A DNA stretch of 5,273 nucleotides from GCA-2718845 sp913041905 (GTDB taxonomy: Bacteria > Pseudomonadota > Gammaproteobacteria > GCA-002705445 > GCA-002716945), in NCBI GenBank assembly GCA_913041905.1, contig CAJWJQ010000051.1:1-5273 (forward strand). The letters run 5' to 3'. This document shows positions 5,024 to 5,273 of this stretch, piece after piece. Position 1 is the first letter of the stretch, and the number at the start of each line of letters is the position of its first letter. The position numbers and the translations under genes were made by a program. A model generated the notes under the pieces. That model was not told the origin of the DNA. It did not search any database and was given only the letters and a program-made list of their open reading frames with translations.

Positions 5024-5273
5024 CTACCAAGCTCAAAAGATGTTGTTCATAAGTATTCCAATCAATATCACTTGGCTCTTTTATCTGTTTCATTAAATCA
5101 TCGTTCCATTTACCATTTACTTGTACTTCTGCTTTTGCTCCTAAAATAAATGCTTCAATTAAATTATGATTTAAATACACATAAGTTCCTGGTTGGCGAA
5201 AGGTGTAGATTGCAGCGCCAGCTGCCCCACCTGGCACAAACCAAGTTTCAAGATTTGTTCTTGGAGGATCATT
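5016..5273 (-). CDS. nirK: Copper-containing nitrite reductase, C-terminal end (5' part outside window)
   Basis: NirK reduces nitrite to nitric oxide in the periplasm during denitrification, as a homotrimer with type 1 and type 2 copper sites. The frame enters at the right edge and gives the last 85 residues before TAA; the full protein is usually about 340-380 residues. ETWFVPGGAAGAAIYTF and YLNHNLIEAF are signature NirK sequence. Fragment residue H36 (in NHNLIEA) matches the third type 2 copper ligand, His306 in the Alcaligenes/Achromobacter numbering, and E9-T10 lie exactly 27 and 26 residues before it, matching E279-T280 of the active-site network. GKWNDDLM near the end is also typical. 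The start, signal peptide, type 1 site and promoter lie outside the window. It is convergent with the AEC gene and shares a terminator region with it. Identification is secure; activity cannot be judged from this end alone. Confidence 0.95.
   Translation of the reverse strand, partial: NDPPRTNLETWFVPGGAAGAAIYTFRQPGTYVYLNHNLIEAFILGAKAEVQVNGKWNDDLMKQIKEPSDIDWNTYEQHLLSLVDK

Noticed and set aside
1..5273. CRISPR arrays, tRNA or rRNA genes, insertion sequences, phage or defence genes
   Set aside because: No repeat-spacer arrays, cloverleaf sequences, transposase motifs or terminal repeats with target duplications were found on either strand.

Overview
The window is strongly A+T-rich (about two thirds or more by eye), uses the standard bacterial code, and has short intergenic gaps and small operons. 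The proteins are proteobacterial in type: a TRAP carboxylate transporter, a PdhR/LldR-like GntR regulator, an AEC transporter and a copper nitrite reductase. A low-GC, probably marine alphaproteobacterium, perhaps from low-oxygen water, is the likeliest source. That placement is inference; no rRNA or other marker gene is present.

Layout. Positions 1-2901 (minus strand) hold a three-gene TRAP operon transcribed dctP -> dctQ -> dctM. The periplasmic binding protein comes first and has a very strong ribosome binding site. A 128-bp gap with a perfect hairpin follows, then the small membrane subunit, then the large membrane subunit, which runs off the left edge. Positions 2902-3058 are a divergent control region with two copies of a long palindrome built from TTGGT/ACCAA half-sites. 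Positions 3059-4791 (plus strand) hold a FadR-type GntR regulator and, 26 bp later, a 309-residue AEC-family carrier. Positions 4792-5015 are non-coding but crowded: a long inverted repeat ending in a T run, a perfect FNR/NnrR-type box, a good -10 element at the right distance from it, and a strong G+C-rich terminator. Positions 5016-5273 (minus strand) are the C-terminal end of nirK.

How the parts may work together. The regulator most resembles PdhR/LldR, which sense pyruvate or lactate and bind TTGGT half-sites. The operator repeats carry that half-site and lie over the best dctP promoter. The simplest reading is that the regulator represses itself, the AEC carrier and the divergent TRAP operon until a small carboxylate (a 2-keto or 2-hydroxy acid) appears. 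Two unrelated carboxylate transporters would then be under one control point.

The most interesting stretch is 4905-5022. The FNR-type box sits downstream of nirK, where it cannot drive nirK from its start, and no protein-coding frame follows it. Box, -10 and terminator together outline a roughly 70-nt transcript with a pyrimidine-rich, anti-Shine-Dalgarno-like loop. This could be an oxygen- or NO-responsive small RNA next to a denitrification gene. It is a prediction from sequence only.
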